Positions 17,843-27,258 are shown, counted from the first letter of the stretch. The stretch: DNA of 64,000 nucleotides from Zunongwangia sp. ESRF-bin46 (GCA_002631855.1 NTLF01000014.1:1-64000); one strand, 5' to 3'. Made by a program: numbers and translations. The notes: generated from the letters alone by a model not told the origin.

Positions 17843-19168
17843 TTATGAGTACGCTTCTTTTATGAAGTCGTCGTAAGAAATCTCTTTTTCTTTCAGTTTT
17901 GCGTTTTCTTTGAAGAACTGAAGCATTTTAGTCGTATTTAACTGTTCTGTCATACGTTTTACTTCTTCTTCATTGCTAAGGATACGTGCTGCAATACCAT
18001 CTAGCTCTTCATCGCTTGGGTTGGTGTTTCCAAACTGAGCCATCTGTGCTTTTATCATTTGCTTACTATGGCCTTTCAATTCATCAAAAGAAACCTGTAA
18101 CCCTTCATTTTCGCTACGTATTTTCCCTTCAATTAATTGATAACGCAATCCTTTTTCGCTTCGCTCGTATTCAGCCTTTGCTTCTTCATCAGTCATTGGT
18201 TTTTCGCCAGAAACTTGAATCCAACGCTGTAAAAACTCATCTGGAAGATCAAATTTTGTGTTTTCGATTAAATTTTCAACAACATCGTTCAATAATTTCT
18301 GATCGCTTTGTTGCTCAAATTGCTTTTCAGCGTCTTCTTTAATTTTCTCTTTCAATTCTTCTTCTGAAGTAACAACACCTTCACCAAAAAGCTTATCAAA
18401 AAACTCTTGGTTTAGCTCTGCCATTTCACGCGTGTTGATTTCCTCTACTTTAAAATCAACCTCAATATCCAGACCGTGTGCATCATCATGAGAAACACCT
18501 AAATGTTTTTGGTTATCGTGATCGTCGTTAAACAGTCCTTTTGTTTTTAAGGTAACCACATCACCAATTTTAGCCTCTTTTAACGCTTTCAATTGCTTTT
18601 TCCCTTTTATATCCTCTGTGCTGAAAGTAGCTGGATTGTCGATATCTTTCTCATCGGAAGTAAACGTTCCTGTAATTTCATCACCGTCTTCGACTGCATC
18701 TTTAGCTAGTAGCTTTCCGTATTGCTTACGTATGGTTTTAACTTGATTGTCGATCATTTTATCATCGGCAACAACTTTGTAATGTGTTACGGCTTTTTTG
18801 CCTTTCACATCTACATCAAATTGTGGTGCTAAGCCTAGATCAAATTCAAACGTAAAATCATCTGCGTTCCAATCTACATCTTTTTCGTTTTTAGGGATTG
18901 GGTTTCCTAATACGTCCAGCTTTTCTTCGGTTAAATATTTATGCAAATTATCCTGAAGTAGCTTGTTTACTTCTTCAACCAAAATTGCTGTACCGTATTG
19001 TTTTTTAACCATTCCCATTGGTACGTGACCTTTTCTAAAACCAGGAATATTGGCGTTTTTACGATAGTTTTTCAGAATGGATTCTACCTTATCTGAATAA
19101 TCGTCTTTTGAAATTTCTACTGTAAGTACAGCATTTAAATTATCAATGTCTTTTTTTGTAATGTTCAT
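17843..19168 (-). CDS. tig: Trigger factor, ribosome-associated chaperone
   Basis: The protein is 441 residues. The N-terminal ribosome-binding domain includes the signature GFRKGHVPMGMVKKQYG near residues 43-60. A divergent PPIase-like middle domain (about 150-240) and a long helical C-terminal substrate domain follow. It folds nascent chains at the exit tunnel. It leads the tig-clpP-clpX cluster, and a full consensus promoter lies at 19233-19264. The PPIase domain looks reduced compared with the classical FKBP type, as is common in Bacteroidota. Confidence 0.95.
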   Translation of the reverse strand: MNITKKDIDNLNAVLTVEISKDDYSDKVESILKNYRKNANIPGFRKGHVPMGMVKKQYGTAILVEEVNKLLQDNLHKYLTEEKLDVLGNPIPKNEKDVDWNADDFTFEFDLGLAPQFDVDVKGKKAVTHYKVVADDKMIDNQVKTIRKQYGKLLAKDAVEDGDEITGTFTSDEKDIDNPATFSTEDIKGKKQLKALKEAKIGDVVTLKTKGLFNDDHDNQKHLGVSHDDAHGLDIEVDFKVEEINTREMAELNQEFFDKLFGEGVVTSEEELKEKIKEDAEKQFEQQSDQKLLNDVVENLIENTKFDLPDEFLQRWIQVSGEKPMTDEEAKAEYERSEKGLRYQLIEGKIRSENEGLQVSFDELKGHSKQMIKAQMAQFGNTNPSDEELDGIAARILSNEEEVKRMTEQLNTTKMLQFFKENAKLKEKEISYDDFIKEAYS

Positions 19169-19224
19169 TTTCTGAAAAATTTACCCTGAAGGGTCGTTTT
19201 ATCTTTTCCTTTTTCCTTAAAATT

Positions 19225-19260
19225 TCGGGTTGCAAAAATAAGATATTTTCAGCAACCCGA
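19225..19260. repeat. Inverted repeat overlapping the tig promoter
   Basis: Arms TCGGGTTGC (19225-19233) and GCAACCCGA (19252-19260) enclose 18 bases including the tig -7 box. It could be an operator or a terminator for the upstream YvlD-like gene. Confidence 0.5.
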
Positions 19261-19264
19261 CAAA
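19233..19264 (-). promoter_or_regulatory. Promoter of tig
   Basis: On the minus strand: TTTG (19264-19261), 20 bases, then TATTTTTG (19240-19233). Both boxes and the spacing match the Bacteroidota consensus. The start of transcription would be about 60 bases before the tig ATG. Confidence 0.7.
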
Positions 19265-19288
19265 TAGTATTCCCTGTATTTCAACAGG

Positions 19289-19633
19289 TTATTTTTCAGT
19301 TTTTAAAAGTGAAAATAATACTGACTGTAAAAAGGAAAGCAATAGGCTAAATAACAATGCCCACCAAATATTTGAAACCGCAAAACCGCCTACAAACCAA
19401 TCGGCCATCAAAATTATGATAGCGTTGATTATCAATAGAAACAGCCCTAAAGTTATAATAGTAACAGGAAGCGTTAAAATAACAAGAATTGGTTTTACAA
19501 TAAACCGAAGTAAGGCAATTACAATCGCTACAATAATAGCAGAAAGATAGCCTTCAACAGCTACACCGGGAAGTATTTTAGAAAGCACTACTACAGCAAC
19601 AGCTGTTAATAAAAGTTTTAAAAGTGTATTCAT
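19289..19633 (-). CDS. YvlD/phage-holin-4-family small membrane protein
   Basis: The protein is 114 residues and nearly all hydrophobic, with four predicted helices (about 4-20, 26-45, 50-72, 85-108). The pattern ALLRFIVKPILVILTLPVTIITLGLF, with Lys-Pro between helices two and three, is typical of the PF04020 family named after mycobacteriophage holin but found as a chromosomal membrane protein in many bacteria. Its true role is unknown; the neighbours do not point to a phage. Confidence in family is higher than in function. Confidence 0.8.
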   Translation of the reverse strand: MNTLLKLLLTAVAVVVLSKILPGVAVEGYLSAIIVAIVIALLRFIVKPILVILTLPVTIITLGLFLLIINAIIILMADWFVGGFAVSNIWWALLFSLLLSFLQSVLFSLLKTEK

Positions 19634-19656
19634 CTTTTTGTTTTGTATAAAGATAA

Positions 19657-19690
19657 AAAAACCGTTTCAGAAAAATCTGAAACGGTTTTT
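19657..19690. terminator. Strong hairpin terminator
   Basis: Arms AAAAACCGTTTCAGA (19657-19671) and TCTGAAACGGTTTTT (19676-19690) with a 4-base loop. On the minus strand it follows the SGNH lipoprotein gene. Confidence 0.85.
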
Positions 19691-19716
19691 AATAATTAGT
19701 AGTTTTTAAATACCTA

Positions 19717-21243
19717 TTAGTTGTTAGCTAATGTGATCGTTGCATAATTTCCTATTTCAACTTTAGGAATAGTTGCATTATATTTAGCATTAATAGCGTC
19801 AATAATAACATTTGCGGTGTATGCATAGCCTCTAGGTGTTGGGTGAACGCCATCCAATGAAAAAGCTCCACCTGTTGCAAAAGCAGAAGTTAAAACACCT
19901 CCATTATATGCAACACCCCCTTGGGCAACTTGGTTTAATGCTGCTCTAGCATCTACAAAGGCCAAGTCGTTTGCACTTGCGATACCTTGGATTGTTGCAT
20001 TATAAGCTGCCGAAGCAGTAGCCACACGACCTTGCTCTACACTTGTTAAAACAAACTCATCACCTAATGGCAATGAAACCCCAACAACATTAGTTGGTAT
20101 ATCAGGGTTTGGTGCAGTACCAAGAACAGACGAAGCTGGAAGTACTATTAAATCATCATTAGTAGCTTGACGTAATTGCCCTAACAATTCCGCTGTGTCA
20201 GCAGGTAAACCTTGTGCAATTAATATTTGTGTAACATCTGTTAAATCATCATCTGTCATTATTGGAAAGTTTTGTCCCGCTGAGAAACTTACCATTCTTG
20301 CATCAGCTTCTTCTTGAGTTATAATACTAGCAGCTACCAATGCAGGTAATACTTGCGTATTATATAACGCAAATTGAGCATTTACTGCAGCTGCAGTAGC
20401 AGCATCTAATGGAATAGCCTGTGCAGGAACTGTAGTAAAATAAGGAATTGATGTTACATCAGGAATATTAATTAAAGCTCCTCCAGATGCACTTGCAGAT
20501 AAAGCACTTACTTCTTGACTATAAACTGAAGCAAATACGTTTGGATCTGTAATGTCGTTAGGCCCATAGGTTGATGGATCTATATTACCAGTTTGATCAA
20601 CACCTACACCACCAGAAGTTGCATAGCTTAAAATATCGTTGTTCCCTATCCAAAGTGAGAAAAAGCTTGGGTTTTGTGACGCAGCATCGGCAAGTACTGT
20701 GGCATTAGTACTAGTTGCTATACGTGCATAATATGGATTTGCAGCACCTGTTGGCACTCCTGCAGCATTACCATAACCAGGCGCTACCAAATGAAAGCTT
20801 TTCGCCCCTGGAATACCCATATTGTTAAATGGACCCGTTGGACCGTTGGTTACTTCGGTGGTAGGGTTTCCTTCTAGAATTACTGGAGCTCTTTCCCCAT
20901 CTGCATCTACAGAGAGGACCAAACGGTTATCTGTTATTTGATTTCCGTTCAACAACAAGCCCCCTAAATTATCATTCATTAAAGGTTGTGAAAACTCACC
21001 ACCACCGGCAAAATCAAATTGTCCAGCTAAAATATTTGGATATGAGTTTTGTTGTCCTGTTATATACAGTGCATTATCAGCAAAGCCAGCGGTTAACGAG
21101 TTACCAACTGCTACATAGTTTGAGAAGTTAGCACTCCCACTGTCGTAAAAGCCTTCTTCGTTGACCGGGTTTTCAAATTCTGGCTCACAACTTACAAACC
21201 CAATGGCAAGTAAGCCTAAAAATATATTTATAGTATTTTTCAT
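19717..21243 (-). CDS. SGNH/GDSL-type hydrolase lipoprotein
   Basis: Start taken at ATG 21243 (508 residues); a TTG at 21252 is possible. The signal peptide ends GFVSC, a lipobox with the lipidated Cys. SGNH blocks are visible: VAVGNSLTAGF near residue 45 (nucleophile Ser), IGNNDIL (block III Asn) near residue 200, and DGVHPTPRGYAY near the C-terminus (catalytic Asp/His). It is probably an esterase or lipase displayed on the membrane. It directly follows a FadL-type porin gene by 11 bases, which suggests that both handle a lipid or fatty-acid substrate; this pairing is inference. Confidence 0.85.
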   Translation of the reverse strand: MKNTINIFLGLLAIGFVSCEPEFENPVNEEGFYDSGSANFSNYVAVGNSLTAGFADNALYITGQQNSYPNILAGQFDFAGGGEFSQPLMNDNLGGLLLNGNQITDNRLVLSVDADGERAPVILEGNPTTEVTNGPTGPFNNMGIPGAKSFHLVAPGYGNAAGVPTGAANPYYARIATSTNATVLADAASQNPSFFSLWIGNNDILSYATSGGVGVDQTGNIDPSTYGPNDITDPNVFASVYSQEVSALSASASGGALINIPDVTSIPYFTTVPAQAIPLDAATAAAVNAQFALYNTQVLPALVAASIITQEEADARMVSFSAGQNFPIMTDDDLTDVTQILIAQGLPADTAELLGQLRQATNDDLIVLPASSVLGTAPNPDIPTNVVGVSLPLGDEFVLTSVEQGRVATASAAYNATIQGIASANDLAFVDARAALNQVAQGGVAYNGGVLTSAFATGGAFSLDGVHPTPRGYAYTANVIIDAINAKYNATIPKVEIGNYATITLANN

Positions 21244-21263
21244 TGTTTTCAATTTTTTATCAA

Positions 21264-22514
21264 TTACAGTTTGTAAGACACTCCTAATCCTGGTACAAAT
21301 GCACTGGATTTATACGTTCCGCTAAAAGGTGCTCTAACTCCTTGATCAAAGTAATAATCGTACGAAGCATCTACCTCTTTAAAGTGTAAGTACAAGAAAG
21401 AAGCATCTATTTGGAAATGATCTCCTACATTTACAGTTAAACCAGCTGTATAGCCACTACTATCATTTCTTGGTGTTTCTGGCGCGAAATATCCTTCACG
21501 AACAGGGGTTTCGTCAAAATAGTACCCGGCACGTAGTGTAAACATGTTAGTTACATCATATTGAAGTCCAAATCGGTACGTAGAAGCGTTTTTATAATTA
21601 CGTAAGTTTTCTGAATCTGGTACTGTAGCGTTTGCAAAATCAATACTTAATGATTCATATACATCCCAAAAAGCTCGGTTATAGTCAAAAGCAAAAGTCC
21701 ATTTTTCACAGAATTCATAACTTAAACCAACTGTTAATTCAGCAGGCAACGGTAACGATGCATCAAATTGTGTGTCAACAAATGGGGTTAGCGGTGAGTT
21801 TGGAACATTTTGAAAGTCGGCATCACCATCTTCAGCATCTAAAATAATTTCAGAACGGTAGTTTGCACCAATTCGTAAGTTGTCGGTTGGATTAAACATA
21901 AACCCTGCTGTCCATCCCCAGTTAGTTACACCTGAAGCATCGATTGTCACTTCAGAACGGTTTCCTTCTAAATCGGTTAAAGATCTTGAAAGATTTCGGT
22001 TGAAGTTTACTGAACCTGTTACATATATTGGACCACCACCAACACTAAATTTATCATTTACTTTCAATGAAACACTAGGTTGTATGAAAATAGCCTGTAA
22101 ATCAATATTGTTTACCAAGTGAGAACCTGCCCAATCATCTTCATATTCAACAGTACTTCCATAAGGAGTGTATATACCTAATCCAAATGCCAACCAATCG
22201 GTTGCTTGATAAGAAGCATATAAATACAAAGGTGTACTTATTGGGTTGTCGGTTTCTGCATACGTACCAAAAGTTTCGTTTTGATAAGCAACGCTAGAGA
22301 ACACGCCACTAACACCTGCTGAAATACTTAATTTGTTTTCTAAATAGACTAACCCTGCTGGGTTAAAGAACACACTTTCTGCACTATTTACTACAGCAAC
22401 ACCTGTGTGTCCCATAGCAAGTGCTTTGTTACCCTGCAAACTAACGCGATAACCGCCGGCATAGGTTACTGCCGTAATAAGTGCAAATACGGCCAGTAGA
22501 ACTACTTTCTTCAT
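21264..22514 (-). CDS. OmpP1/FadL-family outer membrane transporter
   Basis: The protein is 416 residues with a signal peptide (MKKVVLLAVFALITAVTYA). The mature N-terminus GGYRVSLQGNKALAMGHTG is the FadL-type start, followed by the ESVFFNPAGL motif near residue 50. The remainder alternates in a beta-barrel pattern and ends in VSYKL, an aromatic/hydrophobic C-terminal signal for BamA. FadL proteins take up long-chain fatty acids or other hydrophobic compounds. It has a strong consensus promoter and is followed by the SGNH lipoprotein gene. Confidence 0.92.
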   Translation of the reverse strand: MKKVVLLAVFALITAVTYAGGYRVSLQGNKALAMGHTGVAVVNSAESVFFNPAGLVYLENKLSISAGVSGVFSSVAYQNETFGTYAETDNPISTPLYLYASYQATDWLAFGLGIYTPYGSTVEYEDDWAGSHLVNNIDLQAIFIQPSVSLKVNDKFSVGGGPIYVTGSVNFNRNLSRSLTDLEGNRSEVTIDASGVTNWGWTAGFMFNPTDNLRIGANYRSEIILDAEDGDADFQNVPNSPLTPFVDTQFDASLPLPAELTVGLSYEFCEKWTFAFDYNRAFWDVYESLSIDFANATVPDSENLRNYKNASTYRFGLQYDVTNMFTLRAGYYFDETPVREGYFAPETPRNDSSGYTAGLTVNVGDHFQIDASFLYLHFKEVDASYDYYFDQGVRAPFSGTYKSSAFVPGLGVSYKL

Positions 22515-22560
22515 AATTGATTTGAGTTAAATTAAATTTATTGTTGATATGGATTTACAT

Positions 22561-22593
22561 CAAATTTACAATTTATTATGCATACATAGCAAA
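22561..22593 (-). promoter_or_regulatory. Promoter of the FadL-type operon
   Basis: On the minus strand: TTTG (22593-22590), 21 bases, then TAAATTTG (22568-22561). This gives a leader of about 40 bases before the ATG at 22514. Confidence 0.65.
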
Positions 22594-22607
22594 TTGCCAT
22601 TACAATA

Positions 22608-23372
22608 CTATAAAAATTTCATAACATTTTCATAAAATTCTTCAGGATTTTCTGCGTGAAGCCAATGACCAGCATTTTTTATGGTCTCAATTTTAGCTTT
22701 CGGGAAGTGTTTTTTTATTATTATTTCATCCATTTGCTGAATATATCCAGATTTTCCGCCTGCTAAAAACAAGGTGTCGCCCTTAAAAAGGGTCTCTTTA
22801 CCTAAGGGTTCGCCTACCTCATCAATATTTTTAGTCAATACAGGAAGGTTCATCCGTAATGCTAACTCCCCTTTATTTTTCCAGTATAAGTTTTTTAACA
22901 GAAATTGACGCACTCCTTTTTCCTTTACATATTCGGCCAGTTTTTTATCAGCTTGTGAACGGCTTTCTATTTCAGAAAAATCTAATGAAGCCAAGCCTTT
23001 TAATATATCTTGATGGTGTTGCGGATACTGCTTTGGCGCAATATCTGCAACAATAAGTTTTGAAACCAGCCCAGGATATTCTGTTGCGCATTGCATCGCT
23101 GTTTTTCCGCCCATAGAATGACCCAATAGGATAATATCTTCAAGATCGTGATGATCACAGTAAGTTTTCACATCTTCTGCCATCACCTTATAGTTATGTT
23201 CATCATCATGAAAACTTCTTCCATGGTTACGTTGGTCAATAAGATGTACTTGATAGCCTGCTTCTGAAAAACGGTTTCCGAGGGTTTTCCAGTTATCGCT
23301 CATTCCCAAAAACCCATGAAGAATTAAAAAAGGGTTTCCTTCGCCTAAAATTTGTGAGTGTAATACTTCCAT
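22608..23372 (-). CDS. Alpha/beta-hydrolase (YbfF-type esterase)
   Basis: The protein is 254 residues. It has the oxyanion region LHGFLGMSDNWKTLG, then DQRNHGRS, the nucleophile elbow GHSMGG at about 97-102 and a C-terminal AGHWLHAENPEEF with the catalytic His. This is the YbfF/epoxide-hydrolase-like pattern of intracellular esterases. The start codon overlaps the pdxJ stop by one base (TAATG), so the two are translationally coupled. The substrate is unknown. Confidence 0.88.
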   Translation of the reverse strand: MEVLHSQILGEGNPFLILHGFLGMSDNWKTLGNRFSEAGYQVHLIDQRNHGRSFHDDEHNYKVMAEDVKTYCDHHDLEDIILLGHSMGGKTAMQCATEYPGLVSKLIVADIAPKQYPQHHQDILKGLASLDFSEIESRSQADKKLAEYVKEKGVRQFLLKNLYWKNKGELALRMNLPVLTKNIDEVGEPLGKETLFKGDTLFLAGGKSGYIQQMDEIIIKKHFPKAKIETIKNAGHWLHAENPEEFYENVMKFL

Positions 23373-24085
23373 TACTTCAGTTTTTCTAAATATTGTTTAA
23401 TTACAGGCTCTAGCCCTTGGTAAATGGCCTCGCAAATTAAGGCGTGACCAATAGACACCTCTTGCAAATGCGGAACATTTTCCTTGAAAAACTCAATGTT
23501 TTTCAAGGAAAGGTCGTGACCAGCGTTAACACCAAGCCCCAATTTATGCGCTAGAATAGCACAATCAGCATATGGTTTTACTGAATCTTTATCACCATTC
23601 TCAAATGCTTCAGCAAACGCTTCGGTGTATAGTTCAATTCTGTCGGTACCGGTTTTTGCAGCCCCTTCAATCATATCTAAAGTAGGATCTACAAAAATTG
23701 AAGTTCGAATCCCGTTGTTTTTAAATTCTGAAATAATTTCAGCTAAATAATCTTTATGCTTTACGGTATCCCAACCCGCATTTGAAGTTATAGCATCTAC
23801 CGCATCTGGCACCAACGTTACTTGAGTAGGTTTAATTTGCAAAACCATATCCATAAATTTTTTGATAGGGTTTCCTTCAATATTGTACTCAGTCGTTACA
23901 ATAGACTTAAGGTCGTACGCATCTTGATACCGAATGTGACGCTCGTCTGGTCTAGGGTGAATCGTGACCCCTTGTGCCTCAAAAGTCTGCACATCTTTTG
24001 CTACTTGTAAAACATCTGGCACATTACCTCCCCGGGCATTTCTAAGGGTGGCGATCTTGTTAATATTTACGCTTAATTTTGTCAT
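23372..24085 (-). CDS. pdxJ: Pyridoxine 5'-phosphate synthase PdxJ
   Basis: The protein is 237 residues, standard for PdxJ. Signature segments are [19 protein letters not shown] at the N-terminus, [10 protein letters not shown] with the conserved histidines and arginines, and [12 protein letters not shown] near the C-terminus. It condenses 1-deoxyxylulose 5-phosphate with 3-amino-2-oxopropyl phosphate in vitamin B6 synthesis. It starts a two-gene unit with the downstream hydrolase and is divergent to the CBS-domain gene. Confidence 0.96.
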   Translation of the reverse strand: MTKLSVNINKIATLRNARGGNVPDVLQVAKDVQTFEAQGVTIHPRPDERHIRYQDAYDLKSIVTTEYNIEGNPIKKFMDMVLQIKPTQVTLVPDAVDAITSNAGWDTVKHKDYLAEIISEFKNNGIRTSIFVDPTLDMIEGAAKTGTDRIELYTEAFAEAFENGDKDSVKPYADCAILAHKLGLGVNAGHDLSLKNIEFFKENVPHLQEVSIGHALICEAIYQGLEPVIKQYLEKLK

Positions 24086-24104
24086 TTTATTAGTTTAAGA
24101 TTAA

Positions 24105-24112
24105 CAAAAATA
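24105..24112 (-). promoter_or_regulatory. Possible -7 element for pdxJ
   Basis: TATTTTTG on the minus strand, 20 bases before the pdxJ start. No convincing -33 box was found. Confidence 0.35.
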
Positions 24113-24172
24113 CAAAGCTTCGAGACGCTTTTCCATTTATATTTTAAGTAATTTGCATAAAAAACAGCTATT

Positions 24173-24829
24173 TTGGATACGTTAAATTACATATTAGAAG
24201 ATATTTCGCCTTTTGATATTTCTTCAACTATTAAAGAAGTACAAAAAGCTTTTAACAACCTTACCTATACACATATTCCCGTAAAAAAAGATAATACGTA
24301 TATAGGTTGTATTTCTGAAACGGACGCCCATTGTTTTGACAACGATAAAAAACTGAGTGATTACCAATATGCTTTAGAAGGTTTTTTTGTTCGGAAAAGC
24401 ACCAATTGGCTTGATATCTTAGAGGCTTTCGCACTTCATAACACTAACATCATGCCAATTTTAGATGATGATAATCACTATATTGGTTATTATGAATTAG
24501 GCGATATTATGAGCCTTTTTAATAATACGCCTTTTCTAAATGAAGCAGGGGCAATCATTGTAGTTGAAAAAGGACTTAACGATTATTCTTTCAGTGAAAT
24601 TTGTCAGATTGTAGAAAGTAACGGAACTCGTATTTTTGGGGTGTTTGTCTCAAAAATCGAAAATGACAAAATGCAAGCTACTATTAAAATTGGTCATACA
24701 GGAATGAACGAAATCGTGCAGACTTTTAGAAGGTATAATTACACAGTAATTAGCAACCATGAAGAAGATAAGTTTTTAAAAGACTTAAAAGAGCGCTCCG
24801 ATTATTTAGACAAATACTTAAATATGTAA
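24173..24829 (+). CDS. CBS-domain protein
   Basis: The protein is 218 residues beginning at a TTG (MDTLNYILEDISPFDISS). The first 120 residues form a pair of CBS motifs: HIPVKKDNTYIGCISETDA and NIMPILDDDNHYIGYYELGDIM. The C-terminal half looks like an ACT-like regulatory region (GAIIVVEKGLNDYSFSEICQIVE). CBS pairs usually bind adenine nucleotides. The gene ends 4 bases before nadK, so it may sense nucleotides to regulate NAD phosphorylation; that is inference from position only. Confidence 0.85.
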   Translation: MDTLNYILEDISPFDISSTIKEVQKAFNNLTYTHIPVKKDNTYIGCISETDAHCFDNDKKLSDYQYALEGFFVRKSTNWLDILEAFALHNTNIMPILDDDNHYIGYYELGDIMSLFNNTPFLNEAGAIIVVEKGLNDYSFSEICQIVESNGTRIFGVFVSKIENDKMQATIKIGHTGMNEIVQTFRRYNYTVISNHEEDKFLKDLKERSDYLDKYLNM

Positions 24830-24833
24830 ATTG

Positions 24834-25721
24834 ATGAAAATAGGAATTTACGGTCAGTTCTATCATAAAAATTCTGAAACCTATATTCAGTTAATTCTCG
24901 ATGCTTTAAAAAATAAAAACGTATCGGTTTTTATTGAAGAAAACTTTCTGGACATTATTAATATGAATAATGAAATCACCCGGAATTTTTCAAACTTCGA
25001 AACCTTTACCGAATTAGATGAAACGTACGACCTTTTTTTCAGTATAGGCGGTGACGGAACCATATTAAAATCTATCACTTTTGTTAAAGACCTCGACATC
25101 CCAATTGTGGGAATTAACACAGGTAGATTGGGTTTTTTAGCGACCATACAAAAAGAAGAAATAACTCAAAGTCTTTCACAAATACTCGATGGTGACTATT
25201 TAATCTCTGAAAGAAGTTTACTCACCATTGCCACTACCCCAAAAAACACAGAGATAAAACCCACTTTAAATTTTGCCTTAAATGAAATTGCCGTAAACCG
25301 GAAAAACACAACATCTATGATTAAGGTAGAAACCGATGTAAACGGAAACCACCTTACTTCTTATTGGTCTGATGGGTTGATAGTTGCCACTCCTACAGGA
25401 TCCACTGGTTACTCATTAAGTTGCGGCGGCCCTGTAATAGAACCCAATGCAAAAAACATTGTAATAACCCCAATTGCTCCTCACAATTTAAACGCAAGGC
25501 CTTTGGTGCTGCCAGATGACAGTAAACTAACTTTAAAAGTTTCAGGAAGGGAAAAATCGTATTTAGTTTCATTAGATTCCCGTATTGCTACTTTAGAAAA
25601 TAACACAACCATTCACATTAAAAAAGCTTCGTTTACAATCAAACTTGTTCAATTAGCCGAAGACAGTTTTATAAAAACCCTTCGTAAAAAATTACTGTGG
25701 GGCGAAGACAAACGTAACTAA
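24834..25721 (+). CDS. nadK: NAD kinase
   Basis: Start taken at ATG 24834 (295 residues); a TTG three bases earlier is also in frame. The GGDGT motif is at residues 72-76 and the NAD-binding loop TPTGSTGYSLSCGGP at about 180-195. It makes NADP from NAD with ATP or polyphosphate. It lies directly after the CBS-domain gene and 100 bases before the DUF6089 gene. Confidence 0.96.
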   Translation: MKIGIYGQFYHKNSETYIQLILDALKNKNVSVFIEENFLDIINMNNEITRNFSNFETFTELDETYDLFFSIGGDGTILKSITFVKDLDIPIVGINTGRLGFLATIQKEEITQSLSQILDGDYLISERSLLTIATTPKNTEIKPTLNFALNEIAVNRKNTTSMIKVETDVNGNHLTSYWSDGLIVATPTGSTGYSLSCGGPVIEPNAKNIVITPIAPHNLNARPLVLPDDSKLTLKVSGREKSYLVSLDSRIATLENNTTIHIKKASFTIKLVQLAEDSFIKTLRKKLLWGEDKRN

Positions 25722-25797
25722 AACAATAAAATTCCATAAAACTTGTTAACTCTCACAGAGTAATTCGCTAATTATTCAATAAAGCGAAGTTTATTAT

Positions 25798-25805
25798 TAT
25801 ATTTG
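25798..25805 (+). promoter_or_regulatory. Possible -7 promoter element for the DUF6089/uppS/bamA unit
   Basis: TATATTTG is an exact TAnnTTTG match, 17 bases before the ATG at 25822. No TTTG box lies at the expected distance. Confidence 0.4.
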
Positions 25806-25821
25806 CAAACTTTTAAGGTAT

Positions 25822-26514
25822 ATGAGGTATATCGCGACCATAATTTTAGTAGTAACAGCCACATTTTCACTACATTCACAAACCTACGAAGTAGGTGGCA
25901 TGATTGGAGGCGCCAATTATATAGGCGATGTTGGACGAACTAACTATATAGCCCCAAACAGCTTTGCTTTTGGAGGTATTTTTAAATGGAACAGAAGTGC
26001 TAGGCACTCCTTTAGAGCCTCAGTATTAGTTGCCAACATTAAAGGCGATGATGCAGACTCCAACCAAGAACGAAGACAGCAAAGAGGCTTATCTTTTTCA
26101 AATACAGTAAGTGAAGTTTCGTTAGGTATGGAATATACTTTTTGGGAGTTTAGTATGTATAGTGGCAGACCCGCAAGCACGCCATACTTATACACTGGCC
26201 TTACCTATTTTTGGTACGATGCCCTTTATAAAAGAAGTGACGATGTAATCACCGACTATGATGGGGCTTCGGCTGTAGCCATTCCAATGGTTGTAGGCTA
26301 TAAAACAAGTTTAGCTAATAGATTTGTTTTAGGTTTTGAAATTGGAGCACGTTATACGTTTACAGACAACTTAGACGGCAGCAACCCAACTAAAGGTTTA
26401 GAAGACAACCAAAGTCTAAAATTTGGAAATACAAACAGTGACGATTGGTACGTTTTTACAGGAATAACCTTAACCGTTACCTTTGGCCGAAAACCATGTT
26501 ATTGTAATTTTTAA
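25822..26514 (+). CDS. DUF6089-type outer-membrane beta-barrel protein
   Basis: The protein is 230 residues. The signal peptide ends FSLHSQ and the mature part begins TYEVGGMIGGANYIGDVGRTNYIAPN, the hallmark of this Bacteroidota family. Alternating hydrophobic strands suggest an eight-stranded barrel of OmpA or OmpW type, ending in GRKPCYCNF. In flavobacteria this gene regularly precedes uppS and bamA, as here (3-base gap to uppS). A link with outer-membrane assembly is plausible but not shown. Confidence 0.88.
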   Translation: MRYIATIILVVTATFSLHSQTYEVGGMIGGANYIGDVGRTNYIAPNSFAFGGIFKWNRSARHSFRASVLVANIKGDDADSNQERRQQRGLSFSNTVSEVSLGMEYTFWEFSMYSGRPASTPYLYTGLTYFWYDALYKRSDDVITDYDGASAVAIPMVVGYKTSLANRFVLGFEIGARYTFTDNLDGSNPTKGLEDNQSLKFGNTNSDDWYVFTGITLTVTFGRKPCYCNF

Positions 26515-26517
26515 TTC

Positions 26518-27258
26518 ATGACTGCAAAAGAACAAATAGACAAAAACAAGCTTCCTAAGCATTTAGCAGTAATCATGGATGGCAATGGAAGATGGGCAAA
26601 GCAAAAAGGCATGTTTCGATCTATGGGACATGAAAATGGCACCAAAGCTGTGCGTGAAATCGTCGAAGCTTGCGCCGAAATAAACATACCCTATTTAACA
26701 CTTTACGCTTTTTCTACTGAAAACTGGAGCCGACCAAAACTTGAAGTAGAATTACTAATGAAGCTATTGGTTTCTTCCTTAAAAAAAGAAATAAAAACAC
26801 TTCACGACAATAACATTAAACTCAATGCTATTGGCAATCTTGAGGCATTACCAAAAAAAGCACAGCGAGAATTAAAAGACGTAATAGACAAAACCAAAGA
26901 CAATTCAAGAATGACCTTGACGCTAGCTCTTAGCTATGGTTCTAGAGAAGAAATTATAAAAACCATCAAAGAGATTAGTCATAAAGTTAAAAATAACCTA
27001 ATTTCGCCGGAAAATATTGACGAAACGGTTATAAATAATCATCTTTACACGCAAAATTTGCCAGATGTAGATTTATTGATACGTACCAGCGGTGAGCAGC
27101 GCATCAGTAATTTTTTATTATGGCAAATTGCCTATGCCGAATTGTATTTTACAGAGACCCTTTGGCCAGATTATAGAAAAAACCATCTTTTTGAAGCAAT
27201 ACTAAATTATCAAAACAGAGAAAGAAGATTTGGAAAGACAAGTGAACAACTTAAATAA
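26518..27258 (+). CDS. uppS: Isoprenyl transferase (undecaprenyl pyrophosphate synthase)
   Basis: The protein is 246 residues. It has the N-terminal AVIMDGNGRWA motif with the catalytic Asp at residue 21, followed by YLTLYAFSTENWSRP, and DLLIRTSGEQRISNFLLWQIAYAEL near the C-terminus. It builds the undecaprenyl carrier used for peptidoglycan and O-antigen. It is placed before bamA and overlaps its possible start. Confidence 0.96.
   Translation: MTAKEQIDKNKLPKHLAVIMDGNGRWAKQKGMFRSMGHENGTKAVREIVEACAEINIPYLTLYAFSTENWSRPKLEVELLMKLLVSSLKKEIKTLHDNNIKLNAIGNLEALPKKAQRELKDVIDKTKDNSRMTLTLALSYGSREEIIKTIKEISHKVKNNLISPENIDETVINNHLYTQNLPDVDLLIRTSGEQRISNFLLWQIAYAELYFTETLWPDYRKNHLFEAILNYQNRERRFGKTSEQLK

Noticed and set aside
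19289-19633. Phage-holin name as evidence of a prophage
   Set aside because: The family is mostly chromosomal, and no integrase, terminase, capsid or att site is nearby.
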